7,112 bases of DNA from Steroidobacteraceae bacterium (GTDB lineage Bacteria > Pseudomonadota > Gammaproteobacteria > Steroidobacterales > Steroidobacteraceae): contig JALRHE010000357.1 of the NCBI GenBank assembly GCA_023253235.1, positions 1 to 7,112 of the forward strand, in the 5' to 3' direction. Position numbers and translations under genes: made by a program. A model generated the notes under the pieces. That model ran no database searches, was not told the DNA's origin, and saw only the letters and a list, made by a program, of their open reading frames with translations. This document shows, piece after piece, positions 5,848 through 7,112 of this stretch; the stretch's first letter is position 1, and each line of letters begins with the position of its first letter.

Positions 5848-7112
5848 CTTTGCAGCACCTCGAGCGCGGCACGTTCGCCCGATTCCATTGCCGCTTCCAT
5901 GCCGACTTCGAATCGTCGCGTGTGTTCGCCGGCGAAATGCAGTCGCGCGTGCGGTTTCGACATCTGCAAGTTCCAATCGAACGCCACGTGCGGTTGCAAG
6001 CCGTAGCTGCAACCGCCAATGGTCGGTGACTGTGCCCAAGAATGTGCTCCGATGAACTCGAGCTTGCCACGAGTGCTCGGTCGACGCTGCTCGATGTATC
6101 GAATCGCAAGCTCACCGCGATCACGCGGCGCGAGACGATCCAACTCGTGTGATTTCGCCCCGAAGGCTAGGGCGCTGATCAGCTCCCGCTTGCCGTCGTG
6201 TTCAATCTGTTGACGGATCAAGGTGAAAAGACCATCGGTCCACATCGACGCTTCGATGCCGTCGGCTTCCCAATAGGGCGCTTTGACGCGCAACCACACC
6301 TGGCTTTGGTTGCCATAAGGCATCCTTTCGACAGCCTGCGCTTGCGCACCCTGTAATGCGGGGGTGATCGCGATGCGTCTGAGCATCGTGAAGGGCAGAG
6401 CGGAAATCACTCGCGCCGATTGCCACTGTGAGCCATCCTCGCAGCGCACGGTGCAGCCGGTGCGGGTCATGTCGATGGCAACGACCTTTTTGCCGGTGAT
6501 GACACGATCGCCGAGGCTGGCAGCCATCGCATCGGTAAGCTTCGATGAGCCGCCCACGATATGAAACGAGTTGAGCGCGGCACGTTCGTAAGCATCTTTG
6601 CCCGATGATTCGGGTGCGGCCGCTCGTGCACGATTCTCGACCCGCATACGCGTAGCTTCCTGAAACATGCGCAGTACGCTTTGGTTCTCGAGACCGGGGG
6701 CGCCCAACGTCTCGTTGATCAATTCGCGCGCTGCTGACGATGCGCTTTGCCGCTCGAGCCATTGCGCCACACTCAGATCGAACTCTTGGGCTTTTGGTGA
6801 GAGCAGTTCATCGAAGCTTTGGAACGGATTTCTTTGTTCGATGTAATACGCCCCGAGCGCGTGCGGCGGAACACTGCGCTCAGGACCCTGTAGCGGGTTT
6901 CGCTTTGAAGCAGCCCAATTCGCGGCAGCGATCAGTTCGTCGCCGCGCACGAAGGAATAGGGGGCATTGATGTGCGCACCCGGCGCCATTTCGATGCCAA
7001 GCGCACGAGCTGTATCGAGAATACGCGCATACATCCGCCCGATTTGCGAAGCGCCAAGCTCGATACGCGAATCGAATTCGTACGCCGTGTGAGACCGTCC
7101 ACCGACCCGTCG
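5844..7112 (-). CDS. Flavin amine oxidase-like FAD-dependent protein, N-terminus outside window
   Basis: The frame is open from the window edge; 422 residues are visible. An ATG exists at 7032-7034, but the 26 codons before it read RRVGGRSHT and then a family-like IELGASQIG, which is the GGRxxT flavin-binding segment near the N-terminus of amine oxidases. The true start is therefore beyond the window, with roughly 40 residues and the Rossmann GxGxxG missing. Other family marks are HIVGGSSKLTDAMAASLG, the strand and FAD-contact region up to VISALPF, and the C-terminal HFAGEHT followed by MEAAMESGERAA. The family oxidises amines, amino acids or polyamines and makes hydrogen peroxide. Here the position of the monoamine oxidase active-site Lys (MAO-B Lys296) is Gln, and the two cage tyrosines appear to be Ser and Gly, so amine oxidation is uncertain and a substrate cannot be named. 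Its TAG stop overlaps the Pr6Pr stop. Confidence 0.85.
   Translation of the reverse strand, partial: RRVGGRSHTAYEFDSRIELGASQIGRMYARILDTARALGIEMAPGAHINAPYSFVRGDELIAAANWAASKRNPLQGPERSVPPHALGAYYIEQRNPFQSFDELLSPKAQEFDLSVAQWLERQSASSAARELINETLGAPGLENQSVLRMFQEATRMRVENRARAAAPESSGKDAYERAALNSFHIVGGSSKLTDAMAASLGDRVITGKKVVAIDMTRTGCTVRCEDGSQWQSARVISALPFTMLRRIAITPALQGAQAQAVERMPYGNQSQVWLRVKAPYWEADGIEASMWTDGLFTLIRQQIEHDGKRELISALAFGAKSHELDRLAPRDRGELAIRYIEQRRPSTRGKLEFIGAHSWAQSPTIGGCSYGLQPHVAFDWNLQMSKPHARLHFAGEHTRRFEVGMEAAMESGERAALEVLQS

Noticed and set aside
5841..5867. GCGCT and AGCGC as a terminator stem after the Pr6Pr gene
   Set aside because: Arms of five bases with a loop of about 17 and no T-tract; too weak to call.
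6202..6762. A 186-residue minus-strand open frame inside the oxidase gene
   Set aside because: Same strand but another frame from the amine oxidase-like protein; its translation has no family features.
7032..7034. ATG as the start codon of the amine oxidase-like gene
   Set aside because: The codons before it in the same frame encode a conserved GGRxxT flavin-binding segment, so this Met is internal and the gene runs off the window edge.

Overview
The window looks like chromosomal DNA of a gammaproteobacterium, moderately GC-rich in most places. MnmG and TrkH both match the Escherichia coli family members closely in length and motif spacing. The genus cannot be fixed from this sequence; a Xanthomonadales- or Nevskiales-like lineage is only a guess. 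Coding density is very high, with no gene-free stretch longer than about 80 bases. I see no RNA gene, mobile element, CRISPR array or phage gene.

Layout from left to right: (1) the last codons of a possible upstream gene (1-36), then trkH (53-1501, +), the membrane subunit of a Trk-type potassium uptake system. (2) A convergent gene (1506-3275, -) for an exported alpha/beta-hydrolase of the putative esterase type; its stop lies four bases past that of trkH, and a strong GC hairpin sits in the shared 3' region. (3) A short divergent spacer (3276-3352) with a -10-like hexamer close to each start codon and no clear ribosome binding site for either gene. (4) mnmG (3353-5230, +), the FAD-dependent tRNA wobble-uridine modification subunit, overlapped by four bases by (5) a Pr6Pr-family six-helix membrane protein (5227-5847, +) that starts at TTG. 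(6) A convergent gene on the minus strand (5844 to the window edge) for a flavin amine oxidase-like protein. Its stop codon overlaps that of the Pr6Pr gene and its N-terminus lies outside the window.

The genes look like housekeeping and accessory metabolic genes packed tightly together, not one coherent system. Only mnmG with the Pr6Pr gene, and possibly the upstream tail with trkH, look like transcription units, and no functional link between mnmG and the Pr6Pr gene is known to me. I did not find a convincing new multi-gene system. The observations most worth checking are the amine oxidase homologue, which by hand alignment lacks the catalytic lysine and both aromatic-cage tyrosines of monoamine oxidase, and the possible pair of leaderless starts in the divergent spacer.
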